This document shows, piece by piece, positions 39,301 to 48,316 of a DNA stretch of 64,000 bases. The DNA is taken from assembly GCF_901875635.1 (NCBI RefSeq), contig NZ_CABFMN010000069.1:1-64000 (forward strand). Direction: 5' to 3'. The notes under the pieces are model-generated. The model did not search any database and was not told the DNA's origin. It was given only the letters and a program-made list of their open reading frames with translations. The position numbers and the translations under genes were made by a program. The DNA comes from Xylophilus ampelinus (GTDB lineage: Bacteria; Pseudomonadota; Gammaproteobacteria; Burkholderiales; Burkholderiaceae_C). Position 1 is the first letter of the stretch. Each line of letters begins with the position of its first letter.

Positions 39301-40169
39301 ACGATTTCGGCTTTCACCTGGAACCGGTGCGCGCGATGCTGTTCCAGATCGGCGCCTTCATCCCGCGCCTGCTGTTCGCGGCGCTCATCGTGGTGGCCGG
39401 CTGGCTCATCGCCAAGGTGGTGCGCTTCGCCGTGACGCGGGCGTTGCGGGCGATCAATTTCCCGGTGCTCACCGAGCGTGCGGGCCTCGACGGCTTCCTG
39501 CGCCAGGGGGGAATGAAGACCGACACCACGGGCGTCGTGGGCGTCCTGGCGTATTGGGTGGTGATCCTGGCGGCGCTCATCGTCGCCTTCAACGGGCTGG
39601 GCCTGACATACGTGACCGACCTGCTGGGCCGGGTGGTCTGGTTCGTCCCCAACATCTTCGTCGCGCTGCTGGTGCTGGCTTTCGGCTCGTACTTCGCACG
39701 CTTCGTCGGCGATGCGGTGCTCACCTACTGCCGCAACGTCGGCGTGCGCGACGCCTTCTTCTTCTCGAAGGTGGCGCAGTACGCGGTGCTGGTCTTCGTG
39801 ATCCTGATCGCGCTGGACCAGGTGAAGGTCGGCGGCGACATCGTGCGCGAGAGCTTCATCGTGATCCTCGCCGGCTTCGTGTTCGCCGTCGCGCTGGCCT
39901 TCGGCCTCGCGGGCAAGGACTGGGCGGCGCGCCGCATCGACGAGTGGCTGCCGCGCGACGGCGTCCCGGGCGAAGGAACGACTCCATTCGCGCCATCGCC
40001 GGCGGACCGTGCCGCGCGTGCTGGCGAGAGCCTGGCCGAAGAGGCGGCTGCTGCGCCGGTGGATGCCGTGGTGGCTGTGGACGAGGTGCTGCAGCCCCCC
40101 GCGCCGCGCCGCTCGGGTGGCGAGCCGCTGATTCCGCGGCGGCCCGGCGACCCGCCGCCGCCGATCTGA
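39297..40169 (+). CDS. Multi-TM mechanosensitive-channel-like (conserved TM helix) protein
   Basis: A 290-residue inner-membrane protein with five predicted helices at about residues 21-43, 79-100, 112-135, 158-176 and 183-206. [20 protein letters not shown] and the last helix with [18 protein letters not shown] resemble the TM-helix repeat family that is related to the MscS pore. There is no MscS beta-domain; in its place is a Pro/Ala-rich cytoplasmic tail (residues 215-290). AAGGAGG precedes the ATG, which overlaps the treS-mak stop by 4 bases. Being coupled to trehalose genes suggests a role in osmotic adjustment or solute release; that is inference. Confidence 0.82.
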   Translation: MNDFGFHLEPVRAMLFQIGAFIPRLLFAALIVVAGWLIAKVVRFAVTRALRAINFPVLTERAGLDGFLRQGGMKTDTTGVVGVLAYWVVILAALIVAFNGLGLTYVTDLLGRVVWFVPNIFVALLVLAFGSYFARFVGDAVLTYCRNVGVRDAFFFSKVAQYAVLVFVILIALDQVKVGGDIVRESFIVILAGFVFAVALAFGLAGKDWAARRIDEWLPRDGVPGEGTTPFAPSPADRAARAGESLAEEAAAAPVDAVVAVDEVLQPPAPRRSGGEPLIPRRPGDPPPPI

Positions 40170-40195
40170 CCCTGTCCATTTTTCGAAAGTTCTGC

Positions 40196-42064
40196 ATGAA
40201 GACCCATGGCGCGGCCATGCGATTCGGCCCGACCGTGCTCGACGGCGGCGGTGTGCGCTTCTCGCTCTGGGCGCCGGGCATCGACGTGCTCGATGGCGTG
40301 CGCCTCGAGCGCCGCCTGCCCGGCGGTGACGACGAGGCCCGGTGGGAGGCGCAGCCGATGGCGCCGCGCAGCGGCGGCTGGTACGAACTCGATGCGCCCG
40401 ACGCGCTGCCGGGCGAGCTGTACCGTTTCGCACTGCCGGATGGCCTGCGTGTGCCGGACCCGGCCTCGCGCGCTAATCCCGAAGACGTTCACGGCCCGAG
40501 CGAGGTCGTCGACCCGTCGGCCTATGCGTGGAAGGACACGGCATGGCGCGGCCGCCCCTGGTCCGAGGCCGTGATCTACGAACTGCACGTGGGCACCTTC
40601 ACGCCCGAGGGCACCTTCGATGCCGCGCGGCGACGACTGCCCGAGCTGGCGGCGCTGGGCATCACTGCAATCGAACTGATGCCTGTGGCCGACTTTCCCG
40701 GCCGGCGCAACTGGGGCTACGACGGCGCGCTGCTCTTCGCGCCCGACAGCGCCTACGGGCGGCCCGACGAACTGCGCGCCCTCGTCGACGAGGCCCACGC
40801 TCTCGGCCTGATGGTGCTGCTCGACGTGGTCTACAACCACTTCGGGCCCGAAGGCAACTACCTGCACGCCTACTGCCCGGCCTTCTTCAACCCGGCCCAC
40901 AAGACGCCCTGGGGCGCGGCCATCAACTTCGACGGCGAAGGCCGCGAGGCGGTGCGCGCCTTCTTCATCCAGAACGCGCTGTACTGGATCGAGGAGTTCC
41001 ACTTCGACGGCCTGCGGCTCGATGCGGTGCACGCCATCCGCGACGACTCCGACGAGCACATCGTCGCGGCAATCTGCCGGGCGCTGCGCGAGGGCCCGGG
41101 GCGCGAGCGCGCGGTGCACATCGTGCTGGAGAACGACCTCAACCAGGCCCGCTTCCTCGGGCGCGACCCGCAGGGGGTGGCCCAAGTCGCGACCGCGCAG
41201 TGGAACGACGACCTGCACCATGCGGCGCACGTGCTGCTCACCGGCGAGACCGACGGCTACTACCTCGACTTTGCCGAGCAGCCTGCCGAGCAGTTCGGCC
41301 GCGCGCTGGCGCAGGGTTTTCTCTACACCGGCCAGGCCTCGGCCTTCCGCAGCGGCGAGCGCCGCGGGGAAGACCCGTCGGGCCTGCCGCACGGCGCCTT
41401 CGTCTCCTTCCTGCAGACGCACGACCAGGTCGGCAACCGGGCCTTCGGCGACCGCATCGATGCGCTGGCCGATCCGGCGCGCGTGCAGGGCGCGCGCGCC
41501 GCGGTGCTGCTGTCGCCCCACGCGCCGATGCTCTTCATGGGCGAAGAGTTCGCGGCCAGCTCGCCTTTCCTGTACTTCTGCGATTTCGGGCCCGAGCTGG
41601 CCGAGGCGGTGTCGCGCGGCCGGCGCGAGGAATTCGGCCGCTTCGCCGCCTTCGAGAACGAGGCCGCGCTGGCGCAGATTCCCGACCCGAACGCGCCATC
41701 CACCTTCGAGGCCTCGCGCCTGAATGCCGACGAGGCGCAAAGCGGCATGCACGCCCGGGCCCTGGAAGACACCCGCGCCGTGCTCGCCGTGCGTGCAAGA
41801 GAGATCGCGCCGCGGCTGCCCTCGCGGCCGGGCAGTGGCCGCTGGCACACGCAAGGGCAGGTGCTGTACCTGCAGTGGCTGCTCGACGGCGGCAGCGCAC
41901 CGGCGCACCTGCAGCTGGTGCTCAACCTCGGCACCGAGCCTGCGCACGCTGCGGCGCCCCCCGGCCGCGCCATCTACGAGCGCGACTGCCAGGTGGAGGC
42001 CGGTAGCTTGCATCTGGGCCCAGGCGGACTGCGCGTGGCCATCGAGGACGCTGCGCATGCTTGA
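40196..42064 (+). CDS. treZ: Malto-oligosyltrehalose trehalohydrolase
   Basis: A 622-residue GH13 enzyme that releases trehalose from maltooligosyltrehalose. The N-terminal CBM48-like domain (FGPTVLDGGGVRFSLWAPG) is followed by the barrel with Asp276 (LRLDAVHAI), Glu312 (VLENDLNQAR) and Asp410 (QTHDQVGNRAFGDR), all typical of TreZ. GNYLHAYCPAFF and WGAAINFDG are further family segments. The Shine-Dalgarno is poor (GAAAG). Its last 8 bases overlap the start of the malQ-treY fusion, so the trehalose-forming enzymes TreY and TreZ are made together. Confidence 0.94.
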   Translation: MKTHGAAMRFGPTVLDGGGVRFSLWAPGIDVLDGVRLERRLPGGDDEARWEAQPMAPRSGGWYELDAPDALPGELYRFALPDGLRVPDPASRANPEDVHGPSEVVDPSAYAWKDTAWRGRPWSEAVIYELHVGTFTPEGTFDAARRRLPELAALGITAIELMPVADFPGRRNWGYDGALLFAPDSAYGRPDELRALVDEAHALGLMVLLDVVYNHFGPEGNYLHAYCPAFFNPAHKTPWGAAINFDGEGREAVRAFFIQNALYWIEEFHFDGLRLDAVHAIRDDSDEHIVAAICRALREGPGRERAVHIVLENDLNQARFLGRDPQGVAQVATAQWNDDLHHAAHVLLTGETDGYYLDFAEQPAEQFGRALAQGFLYTGQASAFRSGERRGEDPSGLPHGAFVSFLQTHDQVGNRAFGDRIDALADPARVQGARAAVLLSPHAPMLFMGEEFAASSPFLYFCDFGPELAEAVSRGRREEFGRFAAFENEAALAQIPDPNAPSTFEASRLNADEAQSGMHARALEDTRAVLAVRAREIAPRLPSRPGSGRWHTQGQVLYLQWLLDGGSAPAHLQLVLNLGTEPAHAAAPPGRAIYERDCQVEAGSLHLGPGGLRVAIEDAAHA

Positions 42065-45000
42065 GGCCCTGCACCGCGCCTGCCTGCGGGCCGGCATCGC
42101 CACCTACTACCACGACGTCTGGGGCCGGCGGGTCGAGGTCGCGCCGGACCGGCTGGCCGTGCTGCTGGCCGAATTCGGCTTCGGCAGCCACGCGCCGGAC
42201 GATGCGCCGGCCTGGGAGGCCGAGCTCGCCGCCCGCGAGGCTGCGCAGTGGCGGCGTGCGCTGCCACCCGTGCAACTCGTGCACGCCGGCGAGCCCCTGC
42301 GGCTGCCGCTGCGCCTGCCGGCCGACCTCGCACACGCCGACTGGTCGCTCACCGACGAGCAGGGCGGGGTCCTGCGCGGCAGCCTCGCCCTCGGCGGTTT
42401 GGAGGAGCGCGAGCGCCGCGAGCTGGACGGGCAATGGATCACGGAGCGCGTGGCGACGATCGCCGACGCGCTGCCCATGGGCTACCACCGGCTGCGCATC
42501 GAGGGCCGGCCGGACGAGGCGCTGGTCATCGCGGCGCCCGCGCGCTGCTACGTGCCCGGCCAGGACGGTGGCGATGCGCCCGAGCCGCGCCACTGGGGCA
42601 TCGCGGTGCAGCTGTACGGCCTGCGTTCCGCGCGGCAGTGGGGCATCGGCGATTTCGGCGACCTCGCCGCGCTGGCGGCGCCTGCCGCGCGGCTGGGCGC
42701 GCAGGCGATCGGCCTGAACCCGCTGCATGCCCTGTTCCCGCACGACCCGGGCAAGCACAGCCCCTACAGCCCCTCGTCGCGCCTGCACTTGAATCTGCTG
42801 TACATCGACGTCGAGGCGGCGCCGGGCTATCGCCGCAGCCCGGCGGCGCAGCAGCGCGTGGCGTCGCCCGAATTCCAGGTGCGGCTCGCGGCTCTGCGGG
42901 AGGCCGCGCTGGTGGACCATGCCGGCGTGGCGGCGGCCAAGCTGGAAGTGCTGGCGCTCGTGCATGCCGACTTCGTCGCCGCCGCACCTGCACCCGGCGA
43001 TCCGGCGCAGGCCGAGCATGAGGACTACCGCGCCTTCGTCGCGTCGCGCGGCGAGGCGCTGCAGCGGCATGCGCTCTTCGACGCCCTGCAGACGCATTTC
43101 CATGCACGCGACCCCGAGGCCTGGGGCTGGCCGGTGTGGCCCGAGGGCTTCCAGTCGCCCGAGACGACGCAGGTGCGCGCCTTTGCCGCCGAGCATGCCG
43201 CGCGCGTGGACTTCTTCGCCTGGCTGCAGTGGGTCGCCGACGCACAACTGCAGGCGGCCGCGGCCCGCTGCCGCGCGGAGGGCCTGGCCATCGGCCTGTA
43301 CCTCGACCAGGCGGTGTCGGTCGACCGTTACGGCTCCGACGCCTGGGGGGCGCGCGCGGTGCTGGCCACGGGCGCCAGCGTCGGCGCGCCGCCCGACGAA
43401 TTCAACCCGCTCGGCCAGGACTGGGGCCTGCCGCCGCTCAAGCCCGTGGCGTTGCGCGAGACGGGCTACGCGCTCTTCATCGACACGCTGCGGGCCGGCA
43501 TGCGGGGTGCGGGCGCGCTGCGCATCGACCATGTGATGGGCCTCACGCGCCTGTTCTGCATGCCGCCCGGTGCCACGCCCGCCGAGGGCGCCTATGTGCA
43601 CTACCCGGCCGAGGAGATGCTGGCCATCGTCGCGCTGGAGAGCCAGCGCCACCGGTGCATGGTGATCGGCGAGGACCTGGGCACGGTCTCCGACGAGACA
43701 CGGCACCTGCTGCAGCGCTTCGGGCTGCTGTCGTACCGGCTGCTGTACTTCGAGCGCGAAGGCGCGGCCTTCAAGCCGCCGCAGGCCTACCCGCGCGAGG
43801 CGCTCGCAGCGGTGAGTACCCACGACCTGGCCACCCTGCAGGGCTGGTGGAGCTCGACCGACCTGCAGGAACGCATCCGCCTGGGCCTGTTCCCGCGCGA
43901 CGCAATCGCCCTGCAGCAACTGACCGACCGCGCGGCGGAGCGCGCCCAGCTCATGCTGGCGCTGCAGCACGTCGGCCTGCTGGGTGCCGAGGCGGTGGCG
44001 CGCGCGCTCGGCTCGGGCGCGCTGGACGCGGACGCCTGCGCGGCGGTGCATCGCTATCTCGCGCAGACACCGGCCCGGCTGATGATGGTGCAGGCCGAGG
44101 ACCTGCTGGGCGAGCGCGAACAGGCCAACATGCCAGGCACGCTCGACACGCATCCCAACTGGCGCCGCCGCCTGCCGCTGCCTGCGGAGCGTTGGCCCGA
44201 CGACACCCGCGTGGGCGCCGTCGCCAACGCGGTGGCGCAGGAGCGGCCGGCGCGCACCGATGCGGCGGGCACGGCTTGGCGCACGCGCATCCCGCGCGCC
44301 ACTTACCGCCTGCAGTTCCACGAGGAATTCACCTTCGACGACGCGATCGCCGTGCTGCCCTACCTCGCGCGGCTGGGCATCAGCCATGTGTACTGCTCGC
44401 CGATCCAGCGCGCCCGGCCGGGCAGCCGGCACGGCTACGACGTGGTGGCGCATGACGAGATCAACCCGGAGCTCGGCGGCTTCGAGGGCTTCGCGCGCTT
44501 CACCCGCGCGCTGCAGGACCACGGCATGGGTCAGCTGCTCGACCTCGTGCCCAACCACATGGGCGTGCTGGGTGCGGACAACCCCTGGTGGCTCGACGTG
44601 CTGGAGAACGGCGAGGACTCGGCCTACGCCCGCTACTTCGACATCGAGTGGCAGCCGCTGGACGCCGACCTGGCGGGCAAGGTGCTGCTGCCCGTGCTGG
44701 GCGACAGCTACGGCGCCATCCTCGACCGCGGCGAGCTGAAACTCGCGCTCGACGACACGCGCGGTGCGTTGTCGATCCGCTACCACGAGCATCGCTTCCC
44801 TCTCGCGCCGGCCAGCTATGCCGAGGTGCTGCGCTGGGCCGAAGGGCTGGTCGACGATGCGCAGGTGCAGGGGGCCTTCGCCAGCATCGGTCACGCCTTC
44901 GCCCACCTGCCGCGCGGCGATGCGGCGCGCGAGGTGCGCGCCCGCGAGCAGGCGATGGCGCACGCACGCCTGGTGGACCTGCTGGACGGCCAGCCCGCCG

Positions 45001-47165
45001 CCGCGCCGGCGCTGCGCGCGGCGCTCGAGGCCTGGAACCGGCCACGCGCACGCGATGCACTGCACGCGCTGCTAGAGGCGCAGCACTACCGCCTGGCCTT
45101 CTGGCGCGTGGCCTCCGACGAGATCAACTACCGCCGCTTCTTCGACGTCAACGAACTGGCGGCCTTGCGCATGGAGCTGCCCGAGGTCTTCGAGGCCACC
45201 CAGGGCCTGGCGCTGGACCTGGCCGCGCGCGGCTGGGTCGACGGCCTGCGCATCGACCACCCCGACGGCATGCGGGACCCGGCCGAGTACTTCGAGCGGC
45301 TGCAGGAGGGCTACGCGCGCCGCATCGGCCGCCCGCGCGCCGAGGCGGACGCTCAGGGCCGGCCCGACCGGCCGCTGTACGTGGTGGCCGAGAAGATCGC
45401 CGCCGGCCACGAGGACGTGCCCGAGTCCTGGGCCATCCACGGGACCACCGGCTACCGATTCGCCAACGTGGCCAACGGCGTGCTCATCGACACCACGGCC
45501 GAGGCCGCCTTCGGGCGCATCTGGCGCAGCTTCACCGGCATCGACACGCCCTATGAGGACGTGGTGCTGCAATGCAAGCGCGCCGTCACCACCAACGCCC
45601 TGGCCTCCGACATGACCGCGCTGGCCTCGATGCTGCTGCGCATCGCGCGGGCCGACCGGCACACGCGCGACCACACGCTGAACAACCTGCGGCGTGCGCT
45701 GGCCGATGTGGTGGCGTGCATGAGCGTGTACCGCACCTACGTGACCGACGAGGCGAGCGCGCAGGACCGGCGCTTCATCGACGAGGCCGTCGATGCCGCG
45801 AAGGCACGCAGCGAGTTGGCCGATGCGTCGGTCTTCGACTTCATCCGCAGCGCGATGCTCGGCGAGGCTGGGACCACCGAGGCCGCCCGTGCGCTGGTGC
45901 GCCGCTTCGCCGCGCGCTTCCAGCAGTTCAGCGCGCCGGTGGCAGCCAAGGGCGTGGAGGACACGGCCTTCTACCGCCACTTCCCGCTGGTGGCGCTCAA
46001 CGAAGTGGGCGGCGAACCGGCGGTGTTCGGCTTCACGCGCGAGGCCTTCCACGCGGCCAGCCGCGACCGCGCCGAGCGCTGGCCGCACACCCTGCTGGCC
46101 ACGTCCACGCACGACAACAAGCGCGCAGAGGACGTGCGCACCCGCATCGACGTGCTGTCGGAAATGCCGGCCACCTGGCGGCTGGCGCTGCGCCGCTGGC
46201 GCGCGCTGCAGGCGCCGCTGCGCCGCCAACTGCGCGCGGCGCACGGCACCGAGCCCTCGGCCGCGGACGAATACCTCCTCTACCAGACCCTGCTGGGCAC
46301 CTGGGAGGCCGATGCCGAAGGCCGCCCGCCCGCCGACTACGCCGACCGCCTCGTCGCCTACCTGCGCAAGGCGGCACGCGAGGCCAAGGTGCACACCAGC
46401 TGGCTGCAGCCCGACGAGGCCTACGAGGCCTCACAGGAAGCCTTCGTGCGGGCGCTGGTCGACCCGGCCCGCTCGCCGCGCTTCCTGGAGGACTTCCGCC
46501 CGCTGGCCGAGCGCCTGGCCTGGTACGGCGGCCTGAACAGCCTGGTGCTGATGGCGCTGAAGTTCACCTCTGCGGGCGTGCCCGACGTCTACCAGGGCAG
46601 CGAGTGGATCGACCTCAGCCTGGTCGACCCGGACAACCGGCGGCCGGTCGACTACGCCTTGCGCGCGCAGACGCTGGACGCGCTCGAGGCGATGGCTGCA
46701 TCCGCGGGCGACGCGCTGCCCGAGCGCCTGGGGGCGCTGCTCACGCCCGGCCGGTTGCCGGAGGCCAAGCTGTGGGCCGTGTCGCGGCTGCTGCGCCTGC
46801 GCATGGAGCACTGGCCCGTGCTGCGAGACGCACCGCACGAGGCATTGGAAGTCTCCGGGCCGGCCGCTGCGGCGACCCTGGCCTGGCGGCGCGCCACGCC
46901 GCAGGGCCAGGTGTGCGTGGTGGCGGGCCGCTTCTTCTGGCAGCAGGACGACGCGTTGGCGCGTGGCACCGTGCAGGCACCGCATGCCTGGCGGGCCGCA
47001 CCGTGGCAGGGCACGCGCGTGGCGGTGCCCGACGGCGCCCCGGCAGGCTGGACCGACGTGCTGACCGGCCGCACATGGGCATCCGGCGACGCGTGGGAGG
47101 TGGAGGCGCTCCTGCAGAGCTGGCCCTGTGCCGTGCTCGTGGCACGCCCTGTCAGCGGCGGCTGA
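42057..47165 (+). CDS. 4-alpha-glucanotransferase / maltooligosyltrehalose synthase fusion (MalQ-TreY)
   Basis: A 1702-residue fusion of two complete GH families. Residues 1 to about 715 are a GH77 amylomaltase (MalQ) with WGIAVQLYGLRS, Asp491 nucleophile (LRIDHVMGL), Glu539 acid/base (VIGEDLGTV) and Asp590 (STHDLATL). From about residue 743 (IPRATYRLQFHEEF) to the end is a GH13 TreY with Asp1067 (LRIDHPDGM), Glu1112 (VVAEKIAAG) and Asp1353 (TSTHDNKRAED). All six catalytic residues are retained, so both activities are likely. MalQ would rebuild chains long enough for TreY and recycle short maltodextrins. The two activities are usually separate neighbouring genes. It overlaps treZ by 8 bases. 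Confidence 0.94.
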   Translation: MLEALHRACLRAGIATYYHDVWGRRVEVAPDRLAVLLAEFGFGSHAPDDAPAWEAELAAREAAQWRRALPPVQLVHAGEPLRLPLRLPADLAHADWSLTDEQGGVLRGSLALGGLEERERRELDGQWITERVATIADALPMGYHRLRIEGRPDEALVIAAPARCYVPGQDGGDAPEPRHWGIAVQLYGLRSARQWGIGDFGDLAALAAPAARLGAQAIGLNPLHALFPHDPGKHSPYSPSSRLHLNLLYIDVEAAPGYRRSPAAQQRVASPEFQVRLAALREAALVDHAGVAAAKLEVLALVHADFVAAAPAPGDPAQAEHEDYRAFVASRGEALQRHALFDALQTHFHARDPEAWGWPVWPEGFQSPETTQVRAFAAEHAARVDFFAWLQWVADAQLQAAAARCRAEGLAIGLYLDQAVSVDRYGSDAWGARAVLATGASVGAPPDEFNPLGQDWGLPPLKPVALRETGYALFIDTLRAGMRGAGALRIDHVMGLTRLFCMPPGATPAEGAYVHYPAEEMLAIVALESQRHRCMVIGEDLGTVSDETRHLLQRFGLLSYRLLYFEREGAAFKPPQAYPREALAAVSTHDLATLQGWWSSTDLQERIRLGLFPRDAIALQQLTDRAAERAQLMLALQHVGLLGAEAVARALGSGALDADACAAVHRYLAQTPARLMMVQAEDLLGEREQANMPGTLDTHPNWRRRLPLPAERWPDDTRVGAVANAVAQERPARTDAAGTAWRTRIPRATYRLQFHEEFTFDDAIAVLPYLARLGISHVYCSPIQRARPGSRHGYDVVAHDEINPELGGFEGFARFTRALQDHGMGQLLDLVPNHMGVLGADNPWWLDVLENGEDSAYARYFDIEWQPLDADLAGKVLLPVLGDSYGAILDRGELKLALDDTRGALSIRYHEHRFPLAPASYAEVLRWAEGLVDDAQVQGAFASIGHAFAHLPRGDAAREVRAREQAMAHARLVDLLDGQPAAAPALRAALEAWNRPRARDALHALLEAQHYRLAFWRVASDEINYRRFFDVNELAALRMELPEVFEATQGLALDLAARGWVDGLRIDHPDGMRDPAEYFERLQEGYARRIGRPRAEADAQGRPDRPLYVVAEKIAAGHEDVPESWAIHGTTGYRFANVANGVLIDTTAEAAFGRIWRSFTGIDTPYEDVVLQCKRAVTTNALASDMTALASMLLRIARADRHTRDHTLNNLRRALADVVACMSVYRTYVTDEASAQDRRFIDEAVDAAKARSELADASVFDFIRSAMLGEAGTTEAARALVRRFAARFQQFSAPVAAKGVEDTAFYRHFPLVALNEVGGEPAVFGFTREAFHAASRDRAERWPHTLLATSTHDNKRAEDVRTRIDVLSEMPATWRLALRRWRALQAPLRRQLRAAHGTEPSAADEYLLYQTLLGTWEADAEGRPPADYADRLVAYLRKAAREAKVHTSWLQPDEAYEASQEAFVRALVDPARSPRFLEDFRPLAERLAWYGGLNSLVLMALKFTSAGVPDVYQGSEWIDLSLVDPDNRRPVDYALRAQTLDALEAMAASAGDALPERLGALLTPGRLPEAKLWAVSRLLRLRMEHWPVLRDAPHEALEVSGPAAAATLAWRRATPQGQVCVVAGRFFWQQDDALARGTVQAPHAWRAAPWQGTRVAVPDGAPAGWTDVLTGRTWASGDAWEVEALLQSWPCAVLVARPVSGG

Positions 47166-47267
47166 CACGCGCGCAGCGCGGCCGCTTCGGTCCGTGCTGC
47201 AGCCTGCGCACCATCATGCAGCGCCGCACCGTATTTCGTGGTGCATTCCACGTGCCAGAGGTCTGCC

Positions 47268-47480
47268 ATGAGTCCACCCGTCTTTCCCCACGTCGTCCTC
47301 CGCCAGCCGGCATGGATCGACCTGGATTCCCACGATGACGTGAGCGTGTGGATGGGCGAGTTCGGGGTTACCGAAACCGTGCTGCGCCAGGCCGTGCAGC
47401 GCGTCGGGCGCTCGCCGCACGCGGTGCGCGGGCTGCTGTGCGCCCGCACCCGGCAGGCGCAGGCGGGACTCGCGTCCTGA
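47268..47480 (+). CDS. DUF3606-domain small protein
   Basis: A 70-residue soluble protein. IDLDSHDDVSVWMGEFGVTE and LRQAVQRVGRSPHAVRGLL match the DUF3606 pattern (Asp-rich start, VxxWxxxFGVxxxxLxxAVxxVGxSxxxV). Its function is unknown. AGAGG stands before the ATG. It lies about 100 bases after the malQ-treY fusion on the same strand and may be co-transcribed. DUF3606 genes are often among stress-associated small genes in proteobacteria, as far as I recall. Confidence 0.68.
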   Translation: MSPPVFPHVVLRQPAWIDLDSHDDVSVWMGEFGVTETVLRQAVQRVGRSPHAVRGLLCARTRQAQAGLAS

Positions 47481-47504
47481 ACTGGGCCGCTGGCGCCTCC
47501 TTGC

Positions 47505-47843
47505 TTACTGACTGCCGGAACGGGTCGGCTCGTCCGCGGCCTGTGCCGGATCGCCGGTGACGGTCAGCGCGGTGTCATAGGCGCGGTGGGCCACATGCTT
47601 GGCCTGGTCGACCAGACGGTCGATACGGCGCTCGCGTTCGGCCGTGCTGAGGCCGTCGGTGCCCTCCAGCAGACCCTCGCACAGCGTCAGCAAGTCATTG
47701 GCCGATGCCAGGCATTTGCGCAATGCGGCGTGCTCGGTCGGTTCGAGCGCGGCGACGGGGCCGGTATCCACGTGGGCGCACAACTGGTCGATGCCGTGTC
47801 TCGCGGCCGCCACGGCGCGGTCGTCATCGGGATGAAGGCTCAT
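47505..47843 (-). CDS. Hypothetical small helical protein
   Basis: A 112-residue soluble, mainly helical protein with no recognised domain. The middle segment (ANDLLTLCEGLLEGTDGLS, then AERERRIDRLVDQAKHVAHR) is amphipathic. It is convergent with the DUF3606 gene and preceded by a leader with two alternative hairpins (47854-47901). No strong Shine-Dalgarno is visible, so it is a moderate-confidence gene. Codon use is like that of its neighbours. Confidence 0.6.
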   Translation of the reverse strand: MSLHPDDDRAVAAARHGIDQLCAHVDTGPVAALEPTEHAALRKCLASANDLLTLCEGLLEGTDGLSTAERERRIDRLVDQAKHVAHRAYDTALTVTGDPAQAADEPTRSGSQ

Positions 47844-47853
47844 GGTGCTGCAG

Positions 47854-47901
47854 GGACGGAGCGGAGAAAAAATCCGCCTGCGTCCATGCTAAGGACGCAG
47901 G
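47854..47901 (-). promoter_or_regulatory. Leader with mutually exclusive hairpins, attenuator-like
   Basis: On the minus strand the 9-base arms CCTGCGTCC and GGACGCAGG (47893-47901 with 47877-47885) form a perfect stem with a 7-base loop, followed by CGGATTTTTT. The second arm can alternatively pair as GGACG-cag-GCGGA with TCCGC-tc-CGTCC downstream (47854-47865). The leader ends about 10 bases before the start codon of the 112-residue protein. Confidence 0.45.
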
Positions 47902-48061
47902 GCGGGCAGCTGACGTAGGACTGCCGCGCGCCCCCCGGCGCCGAAAAGCGGAACCTTTTCACGGCTGCGCGCGATACGTCGAAAAAAGCGGTCGAATGTC
48001 TTACACCGCCCACGGGTGCTGCAACGCATCATTTTTTGTTCGGTGACCTGAGGACTGCGCG

Positions 48062-48247
48062 GTGTACTTGCTGATGGTGTTGGTGCTGGGAGTGGCCGCG
48101 GCCGGCTTCATGGTGTGGCGGCGGTCGCCCATGGAAGACCTCAACGCCGAAATGGCCGAGCGGGTGGTGACCACCCGCGCCGCCCTGGAAGAGCTGGCCG
48201 AGCCGCATCCCCTGCTTCCCCGCCGGCGCCCGCGCGAGCCCGGCTGA
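48062..48247 (+). CDS. Small single-span membrane protein, unknown function
   Basis: A 61-residue predicted protein starting at GTG with GAGG upstream. A short N-terminal hydrophobic helix (residues 2-19, MVLVLGVAAAGFMVW) is followed by a polar acidic stretch and a basic Arg/Pro-rich tail (PRRRPREPG). No family is recognised. It stands before the luciferase-like gene, 69 bases upstream on the same strand. It might instead be non-coding. Confidence 0.45.
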   Translation: MYLLMVLVLGVAAAGFMVWRRSPMEDLNAEMAERVVTTRAALEELAEPHPLLPRRRPREPG

Positions 48248-48316
48248 CACGGGCATTGCGGCGGGCGCCATGCCCCTCCCGCGGCAGGGGCGCCGCATTG
48301 GCGCGATCATCCGGCG

